Positions 25,096 through 33,345 are shown, counted from the stretch's first letter. The stretch is 64,000 bases of DNA from an uncultured Oscillospiraceae bacterium (GCA_934636655.1 CAKUAS010000001.1:62001-126000); one strand, 5' to 3'. Numbers and translations: made by a program. Notes: generated by a model from the letters alone, not told the origin.

Positions 25096-25362
25096 ATGGA
25101 CGCATTACATACCGTATTGACCGTAGTTATAGCCGTATTGCTTATATGGCTTGTTATAAAGATCTTCGCAACGCCGATAAAATGGGCGCTGAAGCTGCTG
25201 CTGAACGCGCTTTTGGGCTTTGTCATGCTGTTTATCTTCAATTTTCTCGGCGGATTTATTGGTCTGTCGCTCAGTGTAGGCTGGATAAGTGCGATCGTTG
25301 CCGGCATTCTCGGCATTCCGGGGATAATTCTGCTGCTGCTTATTGAAAACTTTTTTATGTGA
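25096..25362 (+). CDS. bofA: Pro-sigma-K processing inhibitor BofA family protein
   Basis: An 88-residue membrane protein with two or three hydrophobic helices and the BofA core: N-terminal helix, KWALKLLLNALLGF, then the conserved FNFLGGFIGLSLSVGWISAIVAGILGIPG. In Bacillus BofA holds SpoIVFB inactive, together with SpoIVFA, until the engulfed forespore signals. A SpoIVFA/FB-like pair lies 6 kb away in this window. AGGAGG is placed 5 nt before the ATG. It is followed at 10 nt by an acyltransferase gene. Confidence 0.88.
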   Translation: MDALHTVLTVVIAVLLIWLVIKIFATPIKWALKLLLNALLGFVMLFIFNFLGGFIGLSLSVGWISAIVAGILGIPGIILLLLIENFFM

Positions 25363-25372
25363 GGGACGCAAG

Positions 25373-25912
25373 GTGAAGAAGCTGCTCAAGAAAATATACC
25401 GTTTTTTCCTCCCTCACAGGACAAGATCGTTTTGGAAATACAGGCGGCGCATCCTCTTTTCTAAAGGCATGCAGAAGTTATTCAAGCCGTTTTATTCACT
25501 GAAAGCACAATGGATACTTGAAAAGCTCAATTCAAGCATTCCGATAACCGAACGCGTAAGACCGTTTCAAACGCCGCACGGGCTGCGCGGGATATTTATT
25601 TCCTCTGGCGCTCGAGTGGGCAAAGGCTGCACGATATTCCAGCAGGTCACTATCGGCTCAAACACTATGCGCGGCAGCAAAAAGTGCGGTGCTCCGGTAA
25701 TCGGCGAACGTGTATACATAGGCGCGGGCGCAAAGATAATCGGCGGCATCACCATCGGAAACGATGTGCGTATCGGCGCAAACTGCATCGTAACTGAGGA
25801 TATACCTGCAAACAGCACGGTGGTCATGGATAAGCCTCGCGTTATTACATATGATGAACCACGAGACAACACCTTCGTCTCATGGGATGAATACAGAGCA
25901 TCGCTTAAATAA
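25373..25912 (+). CDS. Hexapeptide-repeat acyltransferase, serine acetyltransferase-like
   Basis: A 179-residue protein. A basic N-terminal helical stretch (about 1-60) precedes a left-handed beta-helix domain with hexapeptide repeats (GIFISSGARVGKGCTIFQ, then IGERVYIGAGAKIIGGITIG). The GSN/GAP loop and the tail resemble CysE-type or sugar O-acetyltransferases, but the helical serine-binding N-domain of true CysE is short. The start is a GTG at 25373 with GAGGGA upstream; an ATG at 25343 would lie within bofA. Its place after bofA suggests a spore-envelope sugar substrate, an inference only. Confidence 0.75.
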   Translation: MKKLLKKIYRFFLPHRTRSFWKYRRRILFSKGMQKLFKPFYSLKAQWILEKLNSSIPITERVRPFQTPHGLRGIFISSGARVGKGCTIFQQVTIGSNTMRGSKKCGAPVIGERVYIGAGAKIIGGITIGNDVRIGANCIVTEDIPANSTVVMDKPRVITYDEPRDNTFVSWDEYRASLK

Positions 25913-25951
25913 GCATAAAACGGACTGCATAGCAGTCCGTTTTATGCTTAT
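25909..25951. terminator. Bidirectional terminator between acyltransferase and murF
   Basis: A perfect 20-bp inverted repeat with a 3-nt loop (arms 25909-25928 and 25932-25951; core ACGGACTGC/GCAGTCCGT with AAAA/TTTT). It serves the convergent genes on both strands and overlaps the acyltransferase stop codon. Confidence 0.85.
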
Positions 25952-25963
25952 CTAAATTTAAAA

Positions 25964-27316
25964 TTATTTTAACAGCTTCAAGACTTCGGAAACCTCCTCG
26001 AGCTTCATGCTGTGCGAGGCCTTGACAAGCACCGTATCGCCCTTTTCAATAAGCTTGGGCAGAGCGGCTATAAGCTGCGCATTGCTGTCAAAATGCAATG
26101 CGGTTATGCTCTTCGCTGCGCGGGCTGTGTTTTCAGACATTTTGCCGACGCATAGCATAAGCTCGACTCCGTGCGAAACGGCATATCTTCCGATATCGGC
26201 ATGGCGCTCGGCACGGGCAGTTCCCATTTCGAGCATATCTCCCAGCACGCAGACCCTGCGGCCTTCGCTTGCGCACATTGAGTCTATCGCGCATTTGACC
26301 GAGTCGGGGTTTGCGTTATAGCAATCGTCTATTATGGTGATATATCCTGTGTCTATGACGTTGGCACGGCGGCCCACGGTCTCGTAAGAGGCTATGCCGC
26401 GGATTATCTCATCGTCAGTGAGCCCGAATTTCATGCCAACGGCAGCGCCCTCAAGAGCCGCGTAGACCATGTGGCGGCCATAGGCCGGTATCGAAACGTG
26501 TATACGCCGCTCGCCTGATACTATATCACAGGTCTGCTTGATTGCACTTTCGTACTTTATATTCTCTGCTCTCACACCGGCATTGCCGGAAAGCCCGTAA
26601 AACACCTTGTTTTGTTGGCATACGCAGGAGCTAAGGAGATCATCGTCGGCATTTAAAAACACTGTGCCGTCGTCAGGCATGTACTCAAGCATCTCGGTTT
26701 TTGCCTTGAAAACGCCGGAACGGTCATGCAGTCTGTCGAGATGAGCATTGCCGATGAGCGTATACACAGAGTCTGTCGGGCGGACCATCTTAGCAAGCCG
26801 GCTCATTTCTCCAAAATCGGAGATACCCATTTCAACGACCGCAGCCTCGTGTTCGGGCTCGATGCGAAATATCGTCAGCGGTACGCCGAGTTCGTTGTTA
26901 AAGTTTTTGTCTGTTTTCAAAACGCTAAATCGCTGCGAGAGAACTGCCGATATCATTTCCTTTGCCGTCGTTTTTCCGACAGAACCCGTGATACCGATGA
27001 CCGGAATACTGAGCATTTTTCTGTACGCCTCGGCAAGGCGCGCCATCGCTTTGGCCGTGCTGTCAACAACAATTAGGCAGCCCGAAGCGCCGGGTATATC
27101 GCGCTCGACAATGCAGCACGATGCACCGAGCTCAAAGGCCTTATTTACATAGTCATGTCCGTCGACACGCTCGCCGGTGAGAGCCGCAAACGCAAATCCG
27201 GGTCGGACATTTCTGCTGTCTATTACAAGCCCCGTAAGCTCGTGATCACTGTCGCCGCTGCCGGACAGCTTACCGCAGACGATAGCTGCTGCCTGCTTTA
27301 CATTAATGCCTTTCAT
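25964..27316 (-). CDS. murF: UDP-MurNAc-tripeptide-D-alanyl-D-alanine ligase
   Basis: MurF adds D-Ala-D-Ala to UDP-MurNAc-tripeptide, the last cytoplasmic step of the peptidoglycan precursor. The 450-residue Mur ligase shows the ATP loop GITGSVGKTTAKEM (about 108-121), the NNELGVP segment, EMGISDFGEM, and the C-terminal domain with IDDCYNANPDSVK (about 327-339) and LGDMLEMG. Its ATG overlaps the ddl stop by 4 nt, coupling the enzyme that makes D-Ala-D-Ala to the one that uses it. Confidence 0.97.
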   Translation of the reverse strand: MKGINVKQAAAIVCGKLSGSGDSDHELTGLVIDSRNVRPGFAFAALTGERVDGHDYVNKAFELGASCCIVERDIPGASGCLIVVDSTAKAMARLAEAYRKMLSIPVIGITGSVGKTTAKEMISAVLSQRFSVLKTDKNFNNELGVPLTIFRIEPEHEAAVVEMGISDFGEMSRLAKMVRPTDSVYTLIGNAHLDRLHDRSGVFKAKTEMLEYMPDDGTVFLNADDDLLSSCVCQQNKVFYGLSGNAGVRAENIKYESAIKQTCDIVSGERRIHVSIPAYGRHMVYAALEGAAVGMKFGLTDDEIIRGIASYETVGRRANVIDTGYITIIDDCYNANPDSVKCAIDSMCASEGRRVCVLGDMLEMGTARAERHADIGRYAVSHGVELMLCVGKMSENTARAAKSITALHFDSNAQLIAALPKLIEKGDTVLVKASHSMKLEEVSEVLKLLK

Positions 27317-28338
27317 TTATACTTCTCCATGGAAAGCTTTATTATCTTCTCACATATCTCGCCGAAACTTAGCCCCTGCTCCCTGCCCATCTGAGGTATA
27401 AGGCTCGTCGGCGTCATGCCGGGCAGCGTATTTGCTTCGAGACAGTAAATTTCACCGCTTGCGCTATCCATAAGGAAGTCCGCGCGGCAATAGACGTCCA
27501 CCATCAAAGCCTCGCTCACCCGCTCTGCAAGACGCTGGACTCTGTCAGTATCCTCGGCGCTGATCGGCGCAGGGCATATCTCTTCCGTAAGCCCCGCCTG
27601 ATACTTGTTTTTATAGTCATACCAGCCTGTTTTGGGGATTATCTCAATAACAGGCATAGCCTCGCCGCCCATAACTCCGACGGTGAGCTCACGGCCCTTT
27701 ATAAAACGCTCGACAAGGACGTGATCTTCAAACTTAAACGCCAGCTCAAGAGCCGCCGTATACTCATTCTCGTTTGCTACCATGCTCGTTCCGACGCTGG
27801 AGCCGCCGCTGCATGGCTTTACGACACATGGAAAGCCGACGTTTTTTATCTCGCCGCCCTTTTCGAGAACTATACCCTCGGGCACAGGGATTCCGCTGTG
27901 GCGCAGCATTATCTTTGTTATCTCTTTGTTCATCGCGATAGCGCTGCCGAGATAGCCGCTTCCGGTATATTTAATGCCGTGTACGTCAAATGTGGCCTGT
28001 AATTTACCGTTTTCACCGTCTTCACCGTGCAGGGCAAGAAAGCTTATATCCGCAGCCTTGCAGATCTCTATGACGTTTTTGCCGATCCTGCTTCCGTCGC
28101 CCTCGGAGAGAATCTTCTCAATATCGGGAGTTTCCTCCTTTACGGAATACTTAACATCCTCCTGCTCACGCTCGAAAAGCTCGGCAGGATCGTCATAGCT
28201 TCCGCTGTAGCCGTAATACAGATCGAGCAGGACGACCTTATGGCCGCGTTCGCGCAGTGCGCGTGCAACGCAGGTTCCGCTTGTAATGGAAACGTCACGC
28301 TCGTTTGACAGTCCGCCGCAGACAACAGCAATTTTCAT
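27313..28338 (-). CDS. ddl: D-alanine-D-alanine ligase
   Basis: Ddl is an ATP-grasp ligase that forms D-Ala-D-Ala. The 341-residue product shows the N-terminal VVCGGLSNERDVSITSG (about 5-21), the HGEDGENGKLQ loop (about 103), FPCVVKPCSGGSSVGTS (ATP-grasp) and the metal-binding EANTLPGMTPTSLIPQM. The ATG at 28338 has GGAGG nine bases upstream. It is the first gene of a two-gene operon with murF, driven from 28370-28398. Confidence 0.97.
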   Translation of the reverse strand: MKIAVVCGGLSNERDVSITSGTCVARALRERGHKVVLLDLYYGYSGSYDDPAELFEREQEDVKYSVKEETPDIEKILSEGDGSRIGKNVIEICKAADISFLALHGEDGENGKLQATFDVHGIKYTGSGYLGSAIAMNKEITKIMLRHSGIPVPEGIVLEKGGEIKNVGFPCVVKPCSGGSSVGTSMVANENEYTAALELAFKFEDHVLVERFIKGRELTVGVMGGEAMPVIEIIPKTGWYDYKNKYQAGLTEEICPAPISAEDTDRVQRLAERVSEALMVDVYCRADFLMDSASGEIYCLEANTLPGMTPTSLIPQMGREQGLSFGEICEKIIKLSMEKYK

Positions 28339-28369
28339 CTTTCTTACCTCCAACAGCTTTTACCCGATG

Positions 28370-28398
28370 ATTATACCACATGCACATGAGCTGTTCAA
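28370..28398 (-). promoter_or_regulatory. Promoter for ddl-murF
   Basis: Minus-strand TTGAAC (28393-28398), 17-bp spacer ending TGTGG, TATAAT (28370-28375). The extended -10 is the mirror image of that of the divergent exonuclease promoter. Confidence 0.78.
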
Positions 28399-28405
28399 AT
28401 ATATA

Positions 28406-28435
28406 TTGAAAAAACATGGTGATGTGTGGTATAAT
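28406..28435 (+). promoter_or_regulatory. Promoter for the exonuclease gene
   Basis: TTGAAA (28406-28411), 18-bp spacer ending TGTGG, TATAAT (28430-28435). It is divergent from the ddl promoter, with the two -35 boxes 7 bp apart. Confidence 0.75.
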
Positions 28436-28470
28436 TCATTTTTGTAATCTAAAGTAAGGTCGTTGTGTTT

Positions 28471-29451
28471 ATGAATTATGTAGTGGTCGATTTAGAGTGG
28501 AATCAGGCAATGAGCTCAAAATCCTCCGTATTCAACAAGCTCCCGATAAAGCTCAGGGGCGAAATTATTGAGATCGGCGCAGTTAAACTCACGCAGGACA
28601 TGCAGCCTGCCGAGGAGTTTACGATAGATGTTAAGCCCGTTTATTTCAAGCGTATGCACTATAAGGTGAAAAAGCTCACCGGCTTCGACAAGGAGCGCCT
28701 CGCTCTCGGTCACAGCTTCCCCGACGCATTTGAGCAGTTTAAGCAGTGGTGCGGTGAGGATGTGACTTTTCTCACATGGGGCTGCGATGATCGCGGCATC
28801 ATGGAGCAGAACATAATTATTCACGACCTCGACTGGGACTGGATAAGCTCATGGATCAATTTGCAGCTTATTTATAATATGCAGACAGACGGCGACAAGA
28901 ATCAGAAGTCGCTCGCAACGGCGATGGAGCACTTCGGCATTGAGCAGACCCGTGTTGCGCACGATGCTCTCGGCGATGCGTACAATACGGCTCTCGTGTG
29001 CTCGAAGCTTGATATGCAGCTTGGCCTTGCTCAGTACGATGAAGCCTCGCGCATGCTGAGCACCCGCGCAAGGCGCGACAGTGCAGGCGATAACGCCCCC
29101 GACGCGCTCGAGCATCTTGTTTTTCCGGGCTACGTTTCCAAGGCCGAGGCCTTTGCCGACGAAAAGCTCACCGCCGTCCCCTGCCCCAAGTGTCAGGGTG
29201 CGCTGGAGGCGCACCGCTGGATCAATCAGGGCGACCAGCGATACATGAATATACTCAGCTGCCCCGACTGCGGTAACTTCCTTGTTAGGCTCAAGTTCCG
29301 CAAGCACGAAGATAACTCATGGTCGGCAAACAGGCTCGTTTACGAGGCTGATGACGGCATGATAGACTTTTACCGCAGCAAAGCCGCGCTCTCACGCCGC
29401 CGCGGACGCGGACATTCGAAGAAAAAAAGCCGTCCTGCTTCAAAACAGTGA
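28471..29451 (+). CDS. DnaQ-like 3-prime-5-prime exonuclease with C-terminal zinc ribbon
   Basis: A 326-residue protein. The N-terminal DEDDh exonuclease domain (about 1-190) has the Exo I residues in VVDLEWNQ, an Asp-containing FTID-type segment and Exo III VAHDALGDAYNTA. A linker and a zinc ribbon CPKCQG...CPDCG (about 235-275) follow, then a basic tail rich in Arg/Lys (about 305-326) that could bind nucleic acid. The ATG at 28471 gives the family start MNYVVVDLEWN; a GTG at 28465 is also possible. The substrate (RNA or DNA) is not known. It is a single-gene unit with its own terminator. Confidence 0.85.
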   Translation: MNYVVVDLEWNQAMSSKSSVFNKLPIKLRGEIIEIGAVKLTQDMQPAEEFTIDVKPVYFKRMHYKVKKLTGFDKERLALGHSFPDAFEQFKQWCGEDVTFLTWGCDDRGIMEQNIIIHDLDWDWISSWINLQLIYNMQTDGDKNQKSLATAMEHFGIEQTRVAHDALGDAYNTALVCSKLDMQLGLAQYDEASRMLSTRARRDSAGDNAPDALEHLVFPGYVSKAEAFADEKLTAVPCPKCQGALEAHRWINQGDQRYMNILSCPDCGNFLVRLKFRKHEDNSWSANRLVYEADDGMIDFYRSKAALSRRRGRGHSKKKSRPASKQ

Positions 29452-29453
29452 TA

Positions 29454-29486
29454 AAAAGCTCCCGAACAGCAAGTTCGGGAGCTTTT
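29454..29486. terminator. Bidirectional terminator after exonuclease
   Basis: A perfect 14-bp stem (AAAAGCTCCCGAAC/GTTCGGGAGCTTTT) with a 5-nt loop, 2 nt after the exonuclease stop and 3 nt from the end of the convergent acyltransferase gene. Confidence 0.9.
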
Positions 29487-29489
29487 CTG

Positions 29490-30149
29490 TTATTTGCGTA
29501 TCACTATATCGTCTTTTGATTTGTATATCCCGTCCTCGGGAATTACGCCGCGCACGCAGGACGTGGGATAAACGCTTGCTCTTCGTCCGAGCACAGTTCC
29601 AGGATTGAGAACGCTGTTGCAGCCGATCTCGACGCAGTCGCCGAGGATAGCGCCGACCTTTTTGCGGCCGGTCTCGATGAGCTCTCCACCGTTTTTTATG
29701 ACAACAAGGCTCTTGTCGCTCTTAACATTCGAGGTTATCGATCCTGCTCCCATGTGCGCCTTATAGCCGAGGATAGAGTCGCCGACATAGTTATAGTGCG
29801 GCGTCTGCACATTGTCAAACAGCACGACATTTTTAAGTTCCGTGGAATTTCCTACGACGGCATTTTTGCCGACTATGGCGCTGCCGCGGATAAACGCGCA
29901 GTGGCGCACCTGCGCGCCATGGTCAATGATACAGGGAGAACCTATGTACGCCGATGGGAACACCTCAGCGTCACGCGCTATCCACACGTTCTCACCGCGT
30001 TTTTCATACTCGTCCTCGGGCAGCGTGTTGCCGAGAGATACGATGAAGTCGGATATATCGCCCAGCACCTCCCAGGGATAAGTCTTGCCCTCGAAAAGCG
30101 GTGCAGCTATGGTTTTGCTCAGGTCGAGCAGTTCTGTAATAGTATACAT
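29490..30149 (-). CDS. GlmU C-terminal-like left-handed beta-helix acetyltransferase
   Basis: A 219-residue protein with hexapeptide repeats over about 50-200. Segments such as VGNSTELKNVVLFDN, YVGDSILG and MGAGSITSN match the acetyltransferase half of GlmU (its GAGTITxN loop). There is no N-terminal uridylyltransferase domain. It starts 3 nt after glmM with AAGGTGA upstream and lies in a nagB-glmM operon, so glucosamine-1-phosphate acetylation is a sensible inference. Similar stand-alone proteins are often loosely annotated as UDP-GlcNAc pyrophosphorylase. A complete glmU may exist elsewhere. Confidence 0.8.
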   Translation of the reverse strand: MYTITELLDLSKTIAAPLFEGKTYPWEVLGDISDFIVSLGNTLPEDEYEKRGENVWIARDAEVFPSAYIGSPCIIDHGAQVRHCAFIRGSAIVGKNAVVGNSTELKNVVLFDNVQTPHYNYVGDSILGYKAHMGAGSITSNVKSDKSLVVIKNGGELIETGRKKVGAILGDCVEIGCNSVLNPGTVLGRRASVYPTSCVRGVIPEDGIYKSKDDIVIRK

Positions 30150-30151
30150 AA

Positions 30152-31516
30152 TTATTTCACCTTGATAAGTCTGCCGCTGCGGCGCATTGCGTCGATTATA
30201 TAGTCAACACACTCCTCGCACTGCTCATGGGTCTTGGCTTCGGCCATAACTCGCAGAACAGGCTCAGTGCCGCTCTTGCGAAGGAGGATACGTCCATCCT
30301 CACCGAGCTTTGCTTCCATGTCGGACACGGCCTTTTTGACCTCGTCGCAGGAGAGCGTTTCGTCCTTATCGGTAACCACAACATTCTTGAGAAGCTGAGG
30401 ATACATGACGACTGGAGCCGCCAGCACGGAAAGAGGCTGCTTGCTCTCGCACATGGCCTCCATGATCTTGATCGCGGTCAATATGCCGTCACCGGAGTTT
30501 GCAAGGCGGCCGAAAATAATATGGCCCGACTGCTCACCGCCGAGAATATAGCCGTTTGCGCGCATGTTCTCGGCAACGTATTTATCGCCTACGGCTGTTT
30601 TTTCATAGCCTATACCGAGCGCGTCAAGTGCTTTATAAAGACCCATATTGCTCATCACCGTAGTGACGATCTTCTTTTCTCCGAGTATGCCGCTGTCTCG
30701 CATATATTTTCCGCAGACGTAAAGAATATGGTCGCCGGTTATGATATTGCCCTTTTCATCGACAGCCAAACAGCGATCCGCGTCGCCGTCAAAGGCAAAG
30801 CCGACATCGAGCTTATTATCCAAAACGAACTTCTGCATCTGTTCAATATGGGTCGAACCGCAGTTTACGTTTATATTTATGCCGTCGGGGTTATTCGATA
30901 TCACATAGGTGTCGGCACCCAAGGCATCAAACACGCTTTTGGCCATCATCCATGTCGAACCGTTTGCGCAGTCGAGACCGACCTTTTTGCCCTTATACGA
31001 GCGTGTCGCAAGCGAAATGAGAAAGCCTATGTAACGATTGCGTCCGGCAGAATAGTCCACCGTGCGGCCGATCTTCTCCCCTGTTGCATAAGGCAGGCAG
31101 TCCTTTTCTCCGGCGTTTGCCCTGTCAATATACGCCTCGATCTCGTCAAGGAGCTCATCGCCCATCTTTTCGCCCTTGCCGTTTATGAGCTTGATGCCGT
31201 TATCGTAATAAGGATTGTGGCTTGCCGATATCATAATGCCGCAGTCAAAATCATCCGCGCGGGCAACATAGGATACGCTCGGCGTTGTGGTGACATGCAG
31301 AAGATACGCATCCGCGCCCGAGGCCGTGAGACCTGCGCACAAAGCCGATTCGAGCATATAGCTTGAACGGCGAGTATCTTTACCGATTACAACTCTTGCC
31401 TTTTTATCCTTACCGTAATACCAGCCGAGATAACGGCCTATCTCGAACGCATGCATGACGGTCAGGTCAACATTGGCTTCGCCTCTGAAGCCGTCTGTGC
31501 CAAAATATTTACCCAT
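30152..31516 (-). CDS. glmM: Phosphoglucosamine mutase
   Basis: GlmM interconverts glucosamine-6-phosphate and glucosamine-1-phosphate for UDP-GlcNAc synthesis. The 454-residue product has the N-terminal KYFGTDGFRGEAN, the active-site serine loop MISASHNPYYDNGIK (about 97-111), the metal-binding DGDADR (about 240-245), the sugar-binding GGEQSGHI and the phosphate loop LRKSGTEPVLRVM. GAGGAG precedes the ATG. It follows nagB by 15 nt. Confidence 0.97.
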   Translation of the reverse strand: MGKYFGTDGFRGEANVDLTVMHAFEIGRYLGWYYGKDKKARVVIGKDTRRSSYMLESALCAGLTASGADAYLLHVTTTPSVSYVARADDFDCGIMISASHNPYYDNGIKLINGKGEKMGDELLDEIEAYIDRANAGEKDCLPYATGEKIGRTVDYSAGRNRYIGFLISLATRSYKGKKVGLDCANGSTWMMAKSVFDALGADTYVISNNPDGININVNCGSTHIEQMQKFVLDNKLDVGFAFDGDADRCLAVDEKGNIITGDHILYVCGKYMRDSGILGEKKIVTTVMSNMGLYKALDALGIGYEKTAVGDKYVAENMRANGYILGGEQSGHIIFGRLANSGDGILTAIKIMEAMCESKQPLSVLAAPVVMYPQLLKNVVVTDKDETLSCDEVKKAVSDMEAKLGEDGRILLRKSGTEPVLRVMAEAKTHEQCEECVDYIIDAMRRSGRLIKVK

Positions 31517-31531
31517 TGCTTTCTCCTCGGT

Positions 31532-32224
31532 TTATTTAATCTTTTCAGCCGCTTCCTCGTCAAGCAGGAGCGTCATATTCATATGCATCTGAAGCATCGC
31601 CGCCGGAACGTAGGTCGACGTTTTACCATAGACGAGCTGATGGATTATCTCCGCCTTCTCACTGCCAAAGGCAACAAGAATTACGTTTTTTGCCTCGCAG
31701 ATGGTTTTGAGGCCCATGGTAATGGCCTTTTCGGGAACGTTCTCTGCGCCGCCGAACAGCTCGGCGTTCATCTGCTTTGTTTTATCTGTCAAAAGCACGC
31801 TGTGCGTGTAGGAATCATATGGCGTCGCCGGCTCGTTAAAGCCGATGTGTCCGTTCGTGCCTATACCGAGAACGGCCAGCTCAAGTCCGCCGCAGGCTTC
31901 GATCTCAGAGTCAAATTCATCGGCATTCTCTGCTGTCGGAGTATATATTTTCGTTATGCCGGCTTTTGAGTAAAGCTCGTCATTAAGGCGGTATGCGCAG
32001 GAACGCTTATCGTCCGACGCAAGTCCCTCGTATTCGCAGACGGTAAAGGCCCTGCATTCGGAGAGTTCTTTAACGTTCATAGCCGCAAGAGCTTCATAAA
32101 CGCGCTTTGTCGTTCTGCCTGCCGCAAATGCGATCGCGCAGCCGGGGCGAGCCTTGGCATGCTCTGCGATCATGGATGCGGCCATGCCGCTTATTTTATC
32201 CGCACTGTCAATTATGATTTTCAT
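31532..32224 (-). CDS. nagB: Glucosamine-6-phosphate deaminase/isomerase
   Basis: A 230-residue NagB-family protein that interconverts glucosamine-6-phosphate with fructose-6-phosphate and ammonia. It has FAAGRTTKRVYEAL (about 35-48), the active-site stretch LGIGTNGHIGFNEPAT (about 123-138) and a C-terminal LVYGKTSTYVPAAML. The start at 32224 has GAAAGGATG upstream; the open frame beyond it is not conserved. Placed before glmM, it could set the balance between hexosamine breakdown and supply. Confidence 0.92.
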   Translation of the reverse strand: MKIIIDSADKISGMAASMIAEHAKARPGCAIAFAAGRTTKRVYEALAAMNVKELSECRAFTVCEYEGLASDDKRSCAYRLNDELYSKAGITKIYTPTAENADEFDSEIEACGGLELAVLGIGTNGHIGFNEPATPYDSYTHSVLLTDKTKQMNAELFGGAENVPEKAITMGLKTICEAKNVILVAFGSEKAEIIHQLVYGKTSTYVPAAMLQMHMNMTLLLDEEAAEKIK

Positions 32225-32288
32225 AACGAAACATCCTTTCATTATATTTTGCGTACCATCGGTAAAAATATCAATGGAGGCGATATGT

Positions 32289-32963
32289 TTGGCTATTATA
32301 TTTATCCGCACTGTAATACTATATTTTGCAATACTGATTTCAATGCGAGTTATGGGCAAGCGTCAACTCGGAGAGCTTGAGATCTCCGAGTTCATAGTCG
32401 CGGCTCTTATTGCGGACCTTGCCGCAACACCGCTGCAGGATATAGGCATACCGCTGTTAAACGGTCTTTTGCCTATACTGATAATGTTCTGCCTTGAAAT
32501 TATAATCGCAGGCCTCAACATGAAAAGCGTCAAGCTGCGCAAGTTCACCTACGGTAAACCCGAGATAATAATAAGAAACGGAAAAATCGACCGCGACAGC
32601 ATGCGCCGCAACCGCTTTACGATAGACGAGCTCATGCAGGAGCTGCGGGCTCAGGGACAGACCGACGCAAGTCAGGTCGCTTACGGAGTTTTGGAAACTA
32701 ACGGTCAGCTCAGTCTGATACTTATGGCAGCAAGCCAGCCGGCCACAGCTTCAATGCTCGGCATAAGTCCAGAAGAAACGGGCTATGCGCATATTATCAT
32801 AAACGACGGCAGGATACTTGACAAAAATCTCACCCTGCTCGGCCGCGACAGGCGCTGGCTGGATAACGAGCTCAAGCGCCGCAAGATAAAAAATGCAAAC
32901 GAGGTATATATCCTCACGCTGTCCGAAACAGGAAGTGTTTTCTGCCAGACGAAGGAGGCTTAG
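32289..32963 (+). CDS. DUF421 family membrane protein (YetF-like)
   Basis: A 224-residue protein with three N-terminal membrane helices (about 3-70), the family motif MRVMGKRQLGELEISEF and LIADLAATPLQD. The cytoplasmic DUF421 domain follows (FTYGKPEIIIRNGKI, RNRFTIDELMQELRAQG). I favour a TTG start at 32289, 8 nt after GGAGG; an in-frame ATG at 32274 contains that GGAGG within its first codons and lacks its own site. It is translationally linked to DUF4363. YetF/YdfS-type proteins occur in spore membranes of Bacilli. Confidence 0.85.
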   Translation: MAIIFIRTVILYFAILISMRVMGKRQLGELEISEFIVAALIADLAATPLQDIGIPLLNGLLPILIMFCLEIIIAGLNMKSVKLRKFTYGKPEIIIRNGKIDRDSMRRNRFTIDELMQELRAQGQTDASQVAYGVLETNGQLSLILMAASQPATASMLGISPEETGYAHIIINDGRILDKNLTLLGRDRRWLDNELKRRKIKNANEVYILTLSETGSVFCQTKEA

Positions 32964-32964
32964 C

Positions 32965-33345
32965 ATGAAAAAAGAGATAGTTGCCGCAGTTCTGTTACTG
33001 CTTTTATTTGCAGGTGTCTTGGTCAACATCCGCGTCAATGAAGACATAGTCTCCTCGCTCATCGACGAGGTAGATGCTTCATATGAAAGTCTGAAAAACG
33101 GAGATACCGAAAAGGCCGCCGAACAGCTCGACGCTGCAATCGAGCACTGGCTCACTCTTGACGGCTACACGCACATTTTCATCCGGCACAGCGAAATAAA
33201 TGCTACAACCGATGCGTTCTACGGATACAGAGCCGACGTAGGAGACGGAGATGCAGATACCGCCGCAGGCTCATACGGTCTATTAAAAGAGACCCTGCTC
33301 TCCCTTATGACAATGGAGCAAATAAGCCTTGGCAGTATTTTTTAA
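32965..33345 (+). CDS. DUF4363 family protein
   Basis: A 126-residue protein with an N-terminal signal-anchor helix (about 5-20) and a helical extracytoplasmic domain (EVDASYESLKNGDTEKAAEQLDAAIEHW core). The pattern matches DUF4363, which commonly follows a DUF421 gene in Clostridia. GAAGGAGG stands 8 nt before the ATG, one base after the DUF421 stop. The function is unknown. No strong terminator follows; the 130-bp gap to nrdR holds an imperfect direct repeat. Confidence 0.78.
   Translation: MKKEIVAAVLLLLLFAGVLVNIRVNEDIVSSLIDEVDASYESLKNGDTEKAAEQLDAAIEHWLTLDGYTHIFIRHSEINATTDAFYGYRADVGDGDADTAAGSYGLLKETLLSLMTMEQISLGSIF

Noticed and set aside
30227..31366. 379-codon open frame opposite glmM
   Set aside because: It lies wholly within glmM on the other strand and has no family motif.
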